Source: Janthinobacterium rivuli (GTDB lineage Bacteria; Pseudomonadota; Gammaproteobacteria; Burkholderiales; Burkholderiaceae_D). Taken from it: 64,000 bases of DNA. Position 1 is the first letter of the stretch, and every line of letters begins with the position of its first letter. A program made the position numbers and the translations under genes. The stretch spans positions 121,519-185,518 of the forward strand of contig NZ_WFLJ01000015.1 in the NCBI RefSeq assembly GCF_009208735.1, given 5' to 3'. The notes below the pieces were generated by a model. That model did no database searches. It was not told the origin of the DNA and saw only the letters and a program-made list of their open reading frames with translations. Below are positions 43,975-54,001 of the stretch, one piece after another.

Positions 43975-45063
43975 ATGAGCATCACAGTAGAAGACGTCAA
44001 GGCCGCGCTGGCCCAGGTTATTGATCCAAATACACATAAAGATTTCGTTTCCAGCAAAACTGTCAAGAATCTGAAGGTCGATGGCGATGACATTTCGCTC
44101 GACATCGAACTCGGTTACCCCGCCAAAAGCCAGATCGACCTGATCCGCAAGTCCGTGCTGGCCGCGCTGCGCGTGCTGCCGGGCGTGGGCAACGTCAGCG
44201 TGGGCGTGTCGTCGAAAATCATTTCGCACACGGTGCAGCGCGGCTTGAAGCCGATGAGCAACGTGAAAAACATCATCGCCGTCGCTTCGGGTAAAGGTGG
44301 TGTTGGTAAATCGACCACGGCCGTCAACCTGGCCCTGGCCCTGGCCGCCGAAGGCGCCACCGTCGGCATGCTCGACGCCGACATCTATGGCCCCTCGCAG
44401 CCGATGATGCTGGGCATCAGCGGCCAGCCGAAGACCCTCGACGGCAAGAGCATGGAGCCGATGGAAAACCACGGCCTGCAAGTGTCGTCGATCGGCTTCA
44501 TGATCGATCCGGACGAGCCGATGGTGTGGCGCGGCCCGATGGTCACGCAAGCCTTGCAGCAATTGCTGGACCAGACCAACTGGCGCGACCTCGATTACCT
44601 GATCGTCGACATGCCGCCAGGCACGGGCGACATCCAGCTGACCCTGTCGCAAAAAGTGCCCGTCACGGGCGCCGTCATCGTCACGACGCCGCAGGACATC
44701 GCGCTGCTGGACGCGCGCAAGGGCTTGAAAATGTTCGAGAAGGTCGGCATTCCGATTTTGGGCGTGGTGGAAAACATGAGCACGCACATCTGCTCGAACT
44801 GCGGCCATGCGGAAGAAATCTTCGGCGCCGGCGGCGGCGCGAAGATGTGCGCGGACTTTGGCGTGGAATTCCTCGGCGCCTTGCCGCTGACCATGGCGAT
44901 CCGCCAGCAGACGGATTCCGGCACGCCGACCGTCGTGGCCGAGCCCGATGGCCCTGTCGCCGTGATCTACAAGCAGATCGCCCGCACCATCGCGATCAAG
45001 GTGGCGGAAAAGGCGAAGGATATGACCAGCAAGTTCCCGAGCATCGTCATCAAAAACGATTAA
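43975..45063 (+). CDS. apbC: Iron-sulfur cluster carrier ATPase ApbC/Mrp
   Basis: The protein has 362 residues. An N-terminal MIP18/DUF59 domain (about 1-85) is joined to a P-loop ATPase with the deviant Walker A SGKGGVGKST near residue 105, MLDADIYGPSQPMMLG and VDMPPGTGDIQL. The cluster-binding CSNC is near residue 270. It transfers Fe-S clusters to target apoproteins. It is a single gene with promoter space of 160 bp shared with divergent metG. Confidence 0.96.
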   Translation: MSITVEDVKAALAQVIDPNTHKDFVSSKTVKNLKVDGDDISLDIELGYPAKSQIDLIRKSVLAALRVLPGVGNVSVGVSSKIISHTVQRGLKPMSNVKNIIAVASGKGGVGKSTTAVNLALALAAEGATVGMLDADIYGPSQPMMLGISGQPKTLDGKSMEPMENHGLQVSSIGFMIDPDEPMVWRGPMVTQALQQLLDQTNWRDLDYLIVDMPPGTGDIQLTLSQKVPVTGAVIVTTPQDIALLDARKGLKMFEKVGIPILGVVENMSTHICSNCGHAEEIFGAGGGAKMCADFGVEFLGALPLTMAIRQQTDSGTPTVVAEPDGPVAVIYKQIARTIAIKVAEKAKDMTSKFPSIVIKND

Positions 45064-45150
45064 ACGTCGGGCGTGGCGCTGCCATGCGCCATGGTCGGCA
45101 GGAATATGGTTTCATGCAGTCCGTGTTGTTACTAAACAAGAGGAGACATC

Positions 45151-45558
45151 ATGCAATTGACCACCGTATTCCTGCGCCGCAGTATCGCCGTGATCGCTGG
45201 CAGCCTGCTGGCCGCCAGCGCGTTTGCGCAATCCGTTTCGTTCCTCGAGCCCGTCGATGGCGCGACAGTGACCAGTCCGTTCAAGGTGAAATTCGCCGTC
45301 AGCGGCATGGATATCAAGCCGGCCGGCGACATGACGGCCAAGACGGGCCACCATCATTTGCTCATCAATATGGGGCCGATGAAGGCGGGCGAGATGATCC
45401 CCATGGACGACAAGCATTTGCATTTCGGCAAAGGCCAGACGGAAACGGACGTCACCTTGCCGCCGGGCCAGTACACCCTGACCATGCAGTTCGCCAACGG
45501 CGCGCACCAGTCGTATGGGCCGGAGTTGAGCAAAAGCATCAAGGTGACGGTCAAGTAA
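45151..45558 (+). CDS. DUF4399-domain exported protein
   Basis: The protein has 135 residues. A signal peptide (MQLTTVFLRRSIAVIAGSLL, cleavage near ASAFA) precedes a domain beginning SVSFLEPVDGATVTSPFKVKF and containing TGHHHLLIN and KHLHFGKGQTE. The histidine clusters are typical of DUF4399 and hint at metal binding. AAGAGGAG precedes the ATG. Monocistronic; the 13-bp sequence covering its stop codon is duplicated in tandem. Confidence 0.85.
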   Translation: MQLTTVFLRRSIAVIAGSLLAASAFAQSVSFLEPVDGATVTSPFKVKFAVSGMDIKPAGDMTAKTGHHHLLINMGPMKAGEMIPMDDKHLHFGKGQTETDVTLPPGQYTLTMQFANGAHQSYGPELSKSIKVTVK

Positions 45559-45581
45559 GCCAGGCAAATAAGCCAGGCAAA
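45556..45581. repeat. 13-bp tandem duplication at stop codon
   Basis: TAAGCCAGGCAAA occurs twice in direct succession (45556-45568, 45569-45581). The first copy contains the stop codon of the DUF4399 gene. Confidence 0.8.
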
Positions 45582-45600
45582 TTCATCTATTTCAGTATGG

Positions 45601-45633
45601 GGCCGGATTCCAGCGATGGAGTCCGGCCTTTTT
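45601..45633 (+). terminator. Terminator after DUF4399 gene
   Basis: A 12-bp stem with one G-T pair runs from GGCCGGATTCCA (45601-45612) to TGGAGTCCGGCC (45617-45628) around the GNRA loop GCGA, followed by TTTTT. Confidence 0.92.
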
Positions 45634-45711
45634 CATGTTGTTGCCTCTTGTCATCATTGCGTCATATAGTCGGCGTATGCTGCCCGGTGGCCTAACTTTT
45701 GATGAGCGGAT

Positions 45712-47388
45712 ATGACGAAACATTTCTCCCTTTCCCGACAACTGGCGCAGGCGCTGCTGCTGGTCGCTGGCGTGGCAGCATGCCAGGCGCACGCTGCCAA
45801 GGCCGTTCCCGAGGCTGCGGCGCAGCCGAAGCTGGTGGTGGTGCTGGTGGTGGACGGCTTGCCGCAAGAGCAGGTGACGCGCTACCGCGACCAGTTCGGC
45901 CAGGGCGGGTTCCGCCGCCTGCTGGAGCAGGGCGCGTGGTTCAGCGATGCGCACCAGGCGCATGGCATCACGGTCACCGCCATCGGCCATTCAGCCGTGC
46001 TGTCGGGCGCCTATCCGTACCAGCACGGCGTGATCGGCAATAACTGGATCGATCCCGTCACGAAAAAATCCGTGTACTGCACCGAGGATGGCAATTTCCA
46101 TTACATCGGCGAAGACACGCAGCCCGATGATGGCACGGCGCCGACGAAACTGCGCGTGAGCACCCTGGGCGACGAACTGCGCTATTCCACGGGCGACAAG
46201 GCCAAGGTCGTCACGGTGTCGGGCAAGGATCGGGGCGCCATCCTGCTGGCCGGGAAAACGGGCACGGCCTATATGTACATGGAAAAGACGGGCAACTTCG
46301 CCAGCAGCACCTATTACATGCAGCAGCACCCGCAATGGGTGCAGCGCTACCAGGCGGCCAAACCGCAGGACCGCTATTACGGCAAGAGCTGGACCCCGCT
46401 GCTGGCCGATTCCGCCTATGCGCGCGACGCCCGTGATGATCTGGTGCCGGCCAAGCCTGGCACGCGCAACACCTTCCCGTTCGCCTACTACAGCGACAGC
46501 GGCAAGCTCGATGGCGAGTACTACAGCCGCCTGAAGTCCGGACCCTTCCTCGATGAGCTGACCCTGGAATTCGCCCGCGCCGCCATCGATGGCGAAAACC
46601 TGGGCCGCAACCCGGCCGGCGTGCCCGATATCCTCGGCGTGAGCCTGTCCGCGCACGATTACGTGAACCATGCCTACGGCCCGGAAAGCAAGATGTCGCA
46701 CGACCACCTGCAGCGCCTGGACCGCATGCTGGCAGGCTTCTTTGCCGACCTCGATAAAAAAGTCGGCATGGACAACGTGCTGGTGGTGCTGACGGCCGAC
46801 CATGGCTTTGCCAACGTGCCGGAATTCGCCGAAACGCGCGGCTTCTCGGCCAAACGCATCGACGGCGCCAAACTGGTCGATGCCTTGAACCAGCACCTGG
46901 CCGCGACCCTGGGTATCGATAAACTGGTGACGACGTCGTCGCTGCCGAATATCTACCTCGATTACGCGCTGGCGGAAAAGAGCGGCATCCATCGCGCCGC
47001 GCTGGAAGACGCGGCCTCCCGTTTCCTGTTGCAGCAGGACGGCCTGGCGCAGGTCTATACGCGCACGCAGATGGAATCGGGAGCCGTCGCCACGCGCATG
47101 GACACCCTGATGCGCCGCGCCTGGAACCGCCAGCTGTCGGGCGACCTGATGCTGGTGACGAAGCCGGCCTGGTACTTCGGCAAGGGCGCCGGCGGCACCT
47201 CGCACGGCACGCCGTACACGTATGACACCAACGTGCCGCTGATGGTCTTCGGCCCCCGCTGGATCAAGCAGGGCGCCTATGGCCAGTACGCGGAAGTGGT
47301 CGACATCGCCCCTACGCTGGCCCATCTGCTGCGCATACGCCAGCCGTCGGCGTCGGAAGGGCGGGTGTTGACGGAAGCGGTGCGCTAA
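45712..47388 (+). CDS. Exported PafA-like alkaline phosphatase family protein
   Basis: The protein has 558 residues with a signal peptide of about 28 residues. The alkaline-phosphatase superfamily core shows VVLVVDGLPQEQ (metal Asp), the nucleophile region GITVTAIGHSAVLSGAYPYQHGVIGNNW (Thr in VTAIGH, substrate Asn in GNNW), LSAHDYVNHAYGP and TADHGFA, with a C-terminal His in SHGTPY. PafA-type enzymes are calcium-independent periplasmic phosphomonoesterases. Other family members are nucleotide pyrophosphatases, so substrate range is uncertain. Monocistronic, convergent with the PLD-family gene. Confidence 0.88.
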   Translation: MTKHFSLSRQLAQALLLVAGVAACQAHAAKAVPEAAAQPKLVVVLVVDGLPQEQVTRYRDQFGQGGFRRLLEQGAWFSDAHQAHGITVTAIGHSAVLSGAYPYQHGVIGNNWIDPVTKKSVYCTEDGNFHYIGEDTQPDDGTAPTKLRVSTLGDELRYSTGDKAKVVTVSGKDRGAILLAGKTGTAYMYMEKTGNFASSTYYMQQHPQWVQRYQAAKPQDRYYGKSWTPLLADSAYARDARDDLVPAKPGTRNTFPFAYYSDSGKLDGEYYSRLKSGPFLDELTLEFARAAIDGENLGRNPAGVPDILGVSLSAHDYVNHAYGPESKMSHDHLQRLDRMLAGFFADLDKKVGMDNVLVVLTADHGFANVPEFAETRGFSAKRIDGAKLVDALNQHLAATLGIDKLVTTSSLPNIYLDYALAEKSGIHRAALEDAASRFLLQQDGLAQVYTRTQMESGAVATRMDTLMRRAWNRQLSGDLMLVTKPAWYFGKGAGGTSHGTPYTYDTNVPLMVFGPRWIKQGAYGQYAEVVDIAPTLAHLLRIRQPSASEGRVLTEAVR

Positions 47389-47395
47389 TCGTTCG

Positions 47396-48961
47396 TTACA
47401 GCAGCCAGTCTATCGGCAGCACCGACAGTATCGCCACCCCCATGCGCTTCCAGACGCTGGCGCCCGGCTCCGTGTCGTAGCGCGTGACGCCGCCGCTGGC
47501 GTCGCGGGCGATCCAGTACAGCGTGCCGTCGTCGCCCAGCAGCACCTGGTAGGCGCGCTGCGGGATGGTGGTGCGCATGGCCAGGCCCAGCTGGCTGGCC
47601 AGCGCGGGGCTGTCGATGACGAGGCCCATTTCCGTGTTCAATTCGATCGAGCGCGGGTCGAAGTTGAACGAGCCGACGAAGATGCGCCTGTCGTCGACGG
47701 CAAAGGTCTTCGCATGCAGGCTCGAGGCGGAACTGCCGAAGCGGCCCGGCTGTTCGCGCGCATCGCCGGCTTCCCACGAGCGGCGCGATTCGTACAGCAG
47801 CACGCCCGCTTCCAGCAGCGGTTTTCTCCACTTCGCGTAACCGGCATGCACGGCCGCCACGTCCGTCGCTTCCAGCGCATTCGTCAGGATGCGCACGCCC
47901 ACGCCTTTGTGTGCCAGGTCGGCGAAGGCTTGCGTGCCTGCCTTGCCGGGCACGAAATACGGCGACACCAGGTCCACTTCCTTTTCCGGCACGCCCAGCA
48001 GGTTTTGCAGGTTTTCCGCCACGCCCGTGCCGGGCCTGGCCTTGTCCAGCACCTTGGCCGGATCGTCGCTGACCATGCGCGTCTTTGCCCATTCGAAGGG
48101 CAGGGTGCGCTCCATCATCTGCTTGACGAAGGGCGAGGTGCGCAGTGCCTGCACGTATTCCTCGGCCGCCTTGGTGTCGTCGATGCGGTCCGCCTCGGCG
48201 GCGATGGTGGTTGCGTCGCCGTCGACCGGGATGGTCAGCAGCAGCCTGGCCGGGTAGGCCGAGGCGCTATTCCAGTAACGGTCGAAATCCCGTGAAACTT
48301 CGTCGACGACGGGGCCGATGGCCAGCACGTCAAGGTCGGCGAACAGCACGTCGCCGGCCGCGCCAAAATATTCGTCGCCCACGTTGCGCCCGCCGACGAT
48401 GGTGGCCTGGTTGTCGGCCGTGAACGATTTGTTGTGCATGCGCCGGTTCAGGCGCGAAAAATCCGTGGCAAAGGCCAGCGCGCGCGGCGCGCGGGGCACG
48501 AAGGGATTGAACAGGCGGATTTCCAGATTGGGCTGCTTGCCCAGCATGCTTAAGGTCTGGTCCAGTCCCGCCGTGTTGTTATCGTCGAGCAGCAGGCGCA
48601 CGCGCACGCCCCGTTCGGCCGCCTGGCGCAGGGCGTCGAACAGCAGGGTGCCGGTGATGTCCTTGTGCCAGATGTAGTACTGCACGTCCAGGCTGCGCTG
48701 GGCGGCGGCGGCCAGCAGTGCGCGTGCGGCGAAGGCGTCGCGCCCATCGACCAGCGGGTAAATGCCGGAGGTGCCGGGATGCTGCGCCACCATGGGCGCG
48801 ATGGCCGTGGCCAGTTGGGTATGCTTTGTGTCGGCTATGACGGTCGACGTGTTGCGGCCTTCCAGCGAGGGCAGTGAGGCGCAGCCGGCGAGGATGGCGG
48901 ACAGCAGCAGGGGTAGCAGCAGCCGGGTGGCGCTACGGAAGAGAGGTACTTGGGCGGGCAT
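47396..48961 (-). CDS. Phospholipase-D-family lipoprotein, cardiolipin-synthase-like
   Basis: The protein has 521 residues. The signal region ends in a lipobox (LLLSAILAGC), indicating lipid anchoring. Two HKD motifs are present: HNKSFTADNQ near residue 165 and HAKTFAVDD near residue 415. It resembles ClsC/YmdC-type proteins, which make cardiolipin or transfer phosphatidyl groups. No YmdB-like partner is adjacent. ATG 48961 directly precedes the signal peptide. Confidence 0.88.
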   Translation of the reverse strand: MPAQVPLFRSATRLLLPLLLSAILAGCASLPSLEGRNTSTVIADTKHTQLATAIAPMVAQHPGTSGIYPLVDGRDAFAARALLAAAAQRSLDVQYYIWHKDITGTLLFDALRQAAERGVRVRLLLDDNNTAGLDQTLSMLGKQPNLEIRLFNPFVPRAPRALAFATDFSRLNRRMHNKSFTADNQATIVGGRNVGDEYFGAAGDVLFADLDVLAIGPVVDEVSRDFDRYWNSASAYPARLLLTIPVDGDATTIAAEADRIDDTKAAEEYVQALRTSPFVKQMMERTLPFEWAKTRMVSDDPAKVLDKARPGTGVAENLQNLLGVPEKEVDLVSPYFVPGKAGTQAFADLAHKGVGVRILTNALEATDVAAVHAGYAKWRKPLLEAGVLLYESRRSWEAGDAREQPGRFGSSASSLHAKTFAVDDRRIFVGSFNFDPRSIELNTEMGLVIDSPALASQLGLAMRTTIPQRAYQVLLGDDGTLYWIARDASGGVTRYDTEPGASVWKRMGVAILSVLPIDWLL

Positions 48962-49024
48962 GGCGGACTTTCATCGAGTTGCCCCGATGTTAGCAGATGC
49001 GCATGCCCGCACGCGGGCGAGGTG

Positions 49025-50263
49025 TTACAGTTGTTCCAGCGCGATCAGCTCGGCCACCGTCTGGCGGCGGCGGATCAAACGCGATTGTGCCCCATCGACC
49101 AGGTATTCGGCCGCATGTGGGCGGCTGTTGTAGTTCGACGACATCGACGCGCCATACGCGCCCGCGCCTTCGAAGACGACGTAGTCGCCCACCTGCGCCG
49201 CGGGCAGAAGGCGGGTTTCGACCACGCCGCCGTCGCGCTGGGTGAAGACGTCGCCCGATTCGCACAAGGGGCCGCCGACCACGGTGGCGCGCTGCGTATC
49301 GAGAGCGCGGCCGTCATGCGCGATGAGCGACATTTCATGGTAGCTGCCGTACATGGCGGGGCGCATCAGTTCATTGAAGCCCGTATCGAGCAAGGTGAAA
49401 TGGTTGCCGCCCATTTGCTTGGTGGCGCGCACTTCGGCCACCAGCAAGCCCGCGTCGGCCACGAGGAAGCGGCCCGGTTCGATTTCCAGGTGCACGGCGT
49501 GGCCCAGGTGCGCCTCGATCTGCTTGCGCGCCGCATCCCACAGCTGGAAGTAGTGGTCCGTGTCGACCGGCTGCTCGCCTTCGCGGTAGGGCACGGACAG
49601 GCCGCCGCCCGTGGAAATGGCTTCGATGTCATGGCCCATGTTTTTCACCAGGTCGACCATGGTGCCGCAGACGGTTTCCAGGTGGCTGTAGTCGACGCCC
49701 GAGCCGATGTGCATGTGCAGGCCCACCAGGTGCAGGCCATGCGCGCGGATGACGGCCAGCGCCTCCGGCAGTTCTTCATGCCAGATGCCGTGCTTGCTGT
49801 TTTCGCCGCCCGTATTGGTCTTGTTGCTGTGGCCGTGGCCATAGCCGGGATTGATGCGCAGCCAGACGCGGTGGCCGGGCGACACGGGGCCCAGCTGGCG
49901 CAGCATGTCGACGGAGCCGCAATTGACTTCGATCTTCGCCGCCGCCACGCGCGCCAGGGTGGCGCGGTCGAACAGGTCGCAGGTGAAGACCACGCCGGCG
50001 GCGCCGTTGGTTTGCGCCGGCGTGAAGCCTGCCTGCAGCGCGCGCTCGATCTCGCCCAGCGAGACGGCGTCCACGTGCACGCCCGCCTCGCGCATCAGGG
50101 TCAGCAGATGGATGTTCGAGTTGGCCTTTTGCGCGAAGCGCACGGTGTCGAACTGCGCCAGTTGGGAAATGCGCGCGCGGATGGTGGCCGCGTCATACAC
50201 CCACAGTGGCGTGCCGTGTTCCTGGGCGAGTTGGGCGAGGGTCTGGTCGGTGACGGGCTTCAT
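49025..50263 (-). CDS. lysA: Diaminopimelate decarboxylase
   Basis: The protein has 412 residues of fold-type III. PLP lysine lies in RFAQKANSN near residue 47. HMHIGSGVDYSHLETVC, ISTGGGLSVPYREGE, EPGRFLVADAG, CESGDVFT and the C-terminal EGAGAYGASMSSNYNSR follow, all usual for LysA. It converts meso-diaminopimelate to L-lysine. It is divergent from a LysR-type regulator, 95 bp away, which probably controls it. Confidence 0.97.
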   Translation of the reverse strand: MKPVTDQTLAQLAQEHGTPLWVYDAATIRARISQLAQFDTVRFAQKANSNIHLLTLMREAGVHVDAVSLGEIERALQAGFTPAQTNGAAGVVFTCDLFDRATLARVAAAKIEVNCGSVDMLRQLGPVSPGHRVWLRINPGYGHGHSNKTNTGGENSKHGIWHEELPEALAVIRAHGLHLVGLHMHIGSGVDYSHLETVCGTMVDLVKNMGHDIEAISTGGGLSVPYREGEQPVDTDHYFQLWDAARKQIEAHLGHAVHLEIEPGRFLVADAGLLVAEVRATKQMGGNHFTLLDTGFNELMRPAMYGSYHEMSLIAHDGRALDTQRATVVGGPLCESGDVFTQRDGGVVETRLLPAAQVGDYVVFEGAGAYGASMSSNYNSRPHAAEYLVDGAQSRLIRRRQTVAELIALEQL

Positions 50264-50358
50264 CGTGTGCTTTCGGTGGAATGAGGAGATAGCGCATGAT
50301 GGCCGATTGCGCTTCGACTATAAAATATCTATTTAGGGCTACCTTATTCATTTATGAT

Positions 50359-51276
50359 ATGACCATGACTATCTCCCTGCGCCATATCGAAGTGTTCCGC
50401 GCCATCATGACGACGGGCAGCGTGACGGCCGCCGCCACGATGCTGCACACGTCGCAGCCCACCGTCAGCCGCGAGCTGGCGCGCCTCGAGCATTTGACTG
50501 GCCTCACGCTCTTCGAGCGCGAACGGGGGCGGCTGCGTCCGACGGCGCAGGCGCTGCAGCTGTTCGAGGAAGTGCAGCGCGCGTACTTCGGCCTGGAGCG
50601 CATCGTCAGCACGGCGGCGGCCCTGCGCCAGTTCGACCAGGGGCAGTTGTCGATCGCCTGCCTGCCCGTGTTTTCCCAGTCGCTGCTGCCGCAGGCGTGC
50701 CGGCGTTTCGTGGCCGATTTTCCCAAGGTGAGCATCAGCATCACGCCGCAGGAGTCGCCGCTGCTGGAAGAGTGGCTGTCGGCGCAGCGCCACGATATCG
50801 GCTTGACGGAAGTGGGCAATGCGCCGCCGGGCACCGCGCTCGATACCTTGATGTCCGTCGATGAAGTGTGCGTGCTGCCCGACGGCCATGCGCTCGCCGG
50901 CAAGGCCGTGCTGCAGCCGGCCGACTTCGCGGGCCTGCCTTTCATCAGCCTGGCCGCCGTCGACCCTTACCGTCAGCAGATCGACGCCATTTTCGCGCAG
51001 GCGGGCGTGGAGCGGCGCATGGCGCTCGACACGCACAGCGCCGCCTCCGTGTGCGCCATGGTGCGCGAAGGCGTGGGGCTGGCCATCGTCAATCCGCTCA
51101 CGGCCCTCGATTATGCGGGGCAGGGCTTGCAGATCCGCCGCTTCGGCGTGTCCCTGCCGTTCACGGTGAATCTCGTGAAACCTTTGCACCGGCCCCTGTC
51201 GCAACTGGTCGCCCTGTTCGAGCGGGCCCTGCATGCGCAGGCGGAGGAAGTAAAAAGGCGCTTGCTGCAGCTGTGA
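50359..51276 (+). CDS. lysR: LysR-family transcriptional regulator, probable lysA regulator
   Basis: The protein has 305 residues. The N-terminal winged helix ([40 protein letters not shown]) is followed by a periplasmic-binding-like effector domain. The divergent position next to lysA matches the classical LysR-lysA arrangement, in which LysR activates lysA in response to diaminopimelate. ATG 50359 or 50365 are both possible. The AT-rich intergenic region should contain the operator. The gene symbol is inferred from context. Confidence 0.85.
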   Translation: MTMTISLRHIEVFRAIMTTGSVTAAATMLHTSQPTVSRELARLEHLTGLTLFERERGRLRPTAQALQLFEEVQRAYFGLERIVSTAAALRQFDQGQLSIACLPVFSQSLLPQACRRFVADFPKVSISITPQESPLLEEWLSAQRHDIGLTEVGNAPPGTALDTLMSVDEVCVLPDGHALAGKAVLQPADFAGLPFISLAAVDPYRQQIDAIFAQAGVERRMALDTHSAASVCAMVREGVGLAIVNPLTALDYAGQGLQIRRFGVSLPFTVNLVKPLHRPLSQLVALFERALHAQAEEVKRRLLQL

Positions 51277-51346
51277 CGGTGCTTGTGGAGCGGCGGCGGT
51301 CAACAGAGTAAAATGGTGTTTTACTTATTCAAGCCTGATTACTTCG

Positions 51347-52753
51347 ATGACCACAACCGCTACTCCCGTCCGTACCCGTTTCGCTCCCAGCCCGACCGGC
51401 TATCTGCACCTGGGCGGCGCCCGCACCGCTTTATACAGCTGGGCGTATGCCCGCCACTTCGGCGGCACTTTCGTGCTGCGCATCGAAGACACGGACGTGG
51501 AGCGTTCCACGCCGGAAGCCGTGCAAGCCATCATCGATGGCATGAAGTGGCTGGGCCTGGACCACGACGAAGGCCCGTTCTACCAGATGCAGCGCATGGA
51601 CCGTTACCGCGAAGTGGTGGCGCAGATGCTGGCCGAGGGCACGGCATATCACTGCTACTCGTCGCCGGAAGAAGTCGAAGCGATGCGCGAGCGCATGCGC
51701 GCCGCCGGCGAAAAGCCGCGCTACGACGGCACCTGGCGTCCGGAGCCTGGCAAGACCCTGCCGGCCGTACCTGCCGACCGCAAGCCCGTCGTGCGCTTCA
51801 AGAATCCGCTCGATGGCGACGTGACGTGGGACGATGTGGTCAAGGGCACGATCACGATTTCCAACCGCGAACTGGACGACCTGGTGATCGCGCGCCCGGA
51901 CGGCACGCCGACCTACAACTTCTGCGTGGCCGTCGATGACTGGGACATGCGCATCACCCACGTGATCCGCGGCGACGACCATGTCAACAACACCCCGCGC
52001 CAGATCAACATCCTGCGCGCCATCGGCGCTCCGCTGCCGCTGTACGGCCACCTGCCGATGATTTTGGGCGCGGATGGCGAGAAACTGTCGAAGCGCCACG
52101 GCGCCGTCAGCGTGATGGATTACCCGGCGCAGGGCTTCCTGCCGGAAGCGATGCTGAACTACCTGGCGCGCCTGGGCTGGAGCCATGGCGACGATGAAGT
52201 GTTTTCAACCGAGCAGTTCTGCGAGTGGTTCAACCTGAACCACCTGTCGAAATCGGCGGCCCAGTTCAACAATGAAAAACTGGCCTGGTTGAACAACCAC
52301 TATATCAAGCAGGCCGACAACACGCGCCTGGCCGACCTGGCGCGTGCGCAAATGCTGGCCGCCGGCGCCGTCTTCGAAGGCGCGCCGGACCTGGCGCAAG
52401 TGCTGGGCATGATGAAAGAGCGCGCCAACACCGTCAATGAGCTGGCTGCCGCCTCGATGCTGTTCTTCCGCGAACCGCAGCCGGACGCAGAACTGGTCGC
52501 GCAGCACATCACGGATGCCATCAAGCCCGTGCTGGCGCAGTTCGCCGAGCGTATCGCCACGGTGGAGTGGAGCAAGGAAGCCGTCGCCGCCATGATCAAG
52601 GAAGTGCTGGCCGCGAACACCATCAAGATGCCGCTGCTGGCCATGCCTTTGCGCCTGATTCTGACGGGCCAGCTGCAGACGCCGGCCATCGACCAGGTGG
52701 TGGTGATCTTCGGCCGCGACACCGTGCTGGCGCGCCTGGCAAAGTGGTTGTAA
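51347..52753 (+). CDS. gltX: Glutamyl-tRNA synthetase
   Basis: The protein has 468 residues. The class I HIGH-type motif lies in [31 protein letters not shown] and YHCYSSPEE follow, and KLSKRHG near residue 245 is the KMSKS motif. It charges tRNA-Glu. It stands directly upstream of an array with five tRNA-Glu(TTC) genes, its substrate, and may be partly co-expressed with it. Confidence 0.98.
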   Translation: MTTTATPVRTRFAPSPTGYLHLGGARTALYSWAYARHFGGTFVLRIEDTDVERSTPEAVQAIIDGMKWLGLDHDEGPFYQMQRMDRYREVVAQMLAEGTAYHCYSSPEEVEAMRERMRAAGEKPRYDGTWRPEPGKTLPAVPADRKPVVRFKNPLDGDVTWDDVVKGTITISNRELDDLVIARPDGTPTYNFCVAVDDWDMRITHVIRGDDHVNNTPRQINILRAIGAPLPLYGHLPMILGADGEKLSKRHGAVSVMDYPAQGFLPEAMLNYLARLGWSHGDDEVFSTEQFCEWFNLNHLSKSAAQFNNEKLAWLNNHYIKQADNTRLADLARAQMLAAGAVFEGAPDLAQVLGMMKERANTVNELAAASMLFFREPQPDAELVAQHITDAIKPVLAQFAERIATVEWSKEAVAAMIKEVLAANTIKMPLLAMPLRLILTGQLQTPAIDQVVVIFGRDTVLARLAKWL

Positions 52754-52832
52754 GCATCGCGATCCAATCGTCGTAAAAACAGGGTGCGGAAACCGTCCCT
52801 ATGAAAAGTTGCTCATAGACGAAAAAGGGTAT

Positions 52833-52860
52833 TTGCAGAGTGAAACTTCTTTGCTATACT
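52833..52860 (+). promoter_or_regulatory. Promoter of the tRNA array
   Basis: TTGCAG (52833-52838), a 16-bp spacer and TATACT (52855-52860) form a good sigma-70 promoter 18 bp before the first tRNA-Ala. Confidence 0.65.
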
Positions 52861-52877
52861 CTTGTTTCTGCACCAAC

Positions 52878-52953
<76 letters not shown>

Positions 52954-53020
52954 GCAGCAAAATCGCAGTCAGGTTTTGTTAGTCGTTGAAGTGGTGCAGA
53001 TGTTGTTTGGAAGTTCCGCG

Positions 53021-53096
53021 GTCCCCATCGTCTAGAGGCCTAGGACATCACCCTTTCACGGTGAGTACAGGGGTTCGAATCCCCTTGGGGACGCCA
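53021..53096 (+). tRNA. tRNA-Glu(TTC), copy 1
   Basis: The 76-nt cloverleaf has an encoded CCA end. The anticodon arm TCACC-CTTTCAC-GGTGA gives anticodon TTC, and the T-arm is GGGGT-TCGAATC-CCCTT. It lies 67 bp after tRNA-Ala copy 1. Confidence 0.97.
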
Positions 53097-53193
53097 GGTA
53101 GTTGTGTTATAGTAGTGGCAGTTGTTTGTACTGATTGTTGTAAGTTCAGGGCCGTAAAAAGCGGAATCTGGATGGAAAGCAAGTAGTGGAACA

Positions 53194-53216
53194 AAGTCGC
53201 CAAGTGCGGCTTTTAT
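53194..53216 (+). terminator. Terminator-like hairpin between tRNA pairs
   Basis: AAGTCGC (53194-53200) and GCGGCTT (53206-53212) form a stem with one G-T pair, followed by TT. Related hairpins follow the other Ala copies. Confidence 0.55.
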
Positions 53217-53230
53217 TATTTCTGCGCCCG

Positions 53231-53306
<76 letters not shown>

Positions 53307-53343
53307 ACAGCGCAGGAGTAAAGTAGCAAACTGTAGTTCCGTG

Positions 53344-53419
53344 GTCCCCATCGTCTAGAGGCCTAGGACATCACCCTTTCACGGTGAGTACAGGGGTTCG
53401 AATCCCCTTGGGGACGCCA
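53344..53419 (+). tRNA. tRNA-Glu(TTC), copy 2
   Basis: The mature sequence is identical to copy 1. It lies 37 bp after Ala copy 2, so Ala and Glu repeat as a pair. Confidence 0.97.
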
Positions 53420-53469
53420 GTTCGGTCTGGTGTTGTGGTTGTAAAGAAGTAGCAGTGTTTCTGCGCCCG

Positions 53470-53545
<76 letters not shown>

Positions 53546-53571
53546 ACAGCGCAGAAATCACATGATAATCA

Positions 53572-53595
53572 AAGTCGCCTTGAGCGGCTTTTTTT
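53572..53595 (+). terminator. Terminator after tRNA-Ala copy 3
   Basis: AAGTCGC (53572-53578), loop CTTGA and GCGGCTT (53584-53590), followed by seven T residues in total. Confidence 0.85.
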
Positions 53596-53624
53596 ATGTC
53601 CGGCATATTTCCGCCATACCCCTC

Positions 53625-53703
53625 GGGGAATATGGCTAAGCTGTTAGTGCGCTGGCATGGCGTGCAAGAGGCCGGCGCTTAGTTCGCGTCTTGCTTCCTC
53701 CGG
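53625..53703 (+). pseudogene. Decayed tRNA-Ala copy (tRNA pseudogene)
   Basis: The stretch aligns from end to end with the intact tRNA-Ala: GGGGAATATGGCTAAGCTG matches the acceptor and D-arm, TGGCATGGCGTGCAAGAGG the anticodon arm, and CGCTTAGTTCGCGTCTTGCT a disrupted T-arm, ending CTCC. The D-loop and T-arm no longer pair and the CCA end is lost. It is followed by a copy of the terminator found after Ala copy 3, so the tRNA-terminator unit was duplicated and then degraded. Confidence 0.75.
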
Positions 53704-53728
53704 CAGTGCGGAGGTCGCATGACCATCA

Positions 53729-53751
53729 AAGTCGCCTCGGGCGGCTTTTTT
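53729..53751 (+). terminator. Duplicated terminator after the tRNA-Ala pseudogene
   Basis: AAGTCGCC (53729-53736) and GGCGGCTT (53740-53747) with T-run. The flank ATCAAAGTCGCCT is shared with the terminator at 53572. Confidence 0.75.
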
Positions 53752-54001
53752 ATTTCCGCGATATTTTCCCCACTCCTTCCAGTCCTCCACTTATCGCATA
53801 ACTTTCTTTGCGCGTGCGCGCGGCATATCCTCATTAGTTGCATTCCAGAATGCAATTTTTACCGTTTATCGTTTTTGGGCGGACATCGTGCTGTCGAATG
53901 CCTAAGATTGTCATGGTTCGAGCAATGGATGGGCGGGGCCGCGCCTGCCGTCGTTTTTGCGTATGCGTATCGTCATGAAATCACTCAATCCCGGAGGTGG
54001 A

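Noticed and set aside
52986..53186. Small ORF within the tRNA array (also 55295-55483 and 55649-56299)
   Set aside because: These frames run through tRNA sequences (STGVRIPLGTP comes from tRNA-Glu) and are typical tRNA artefacts.
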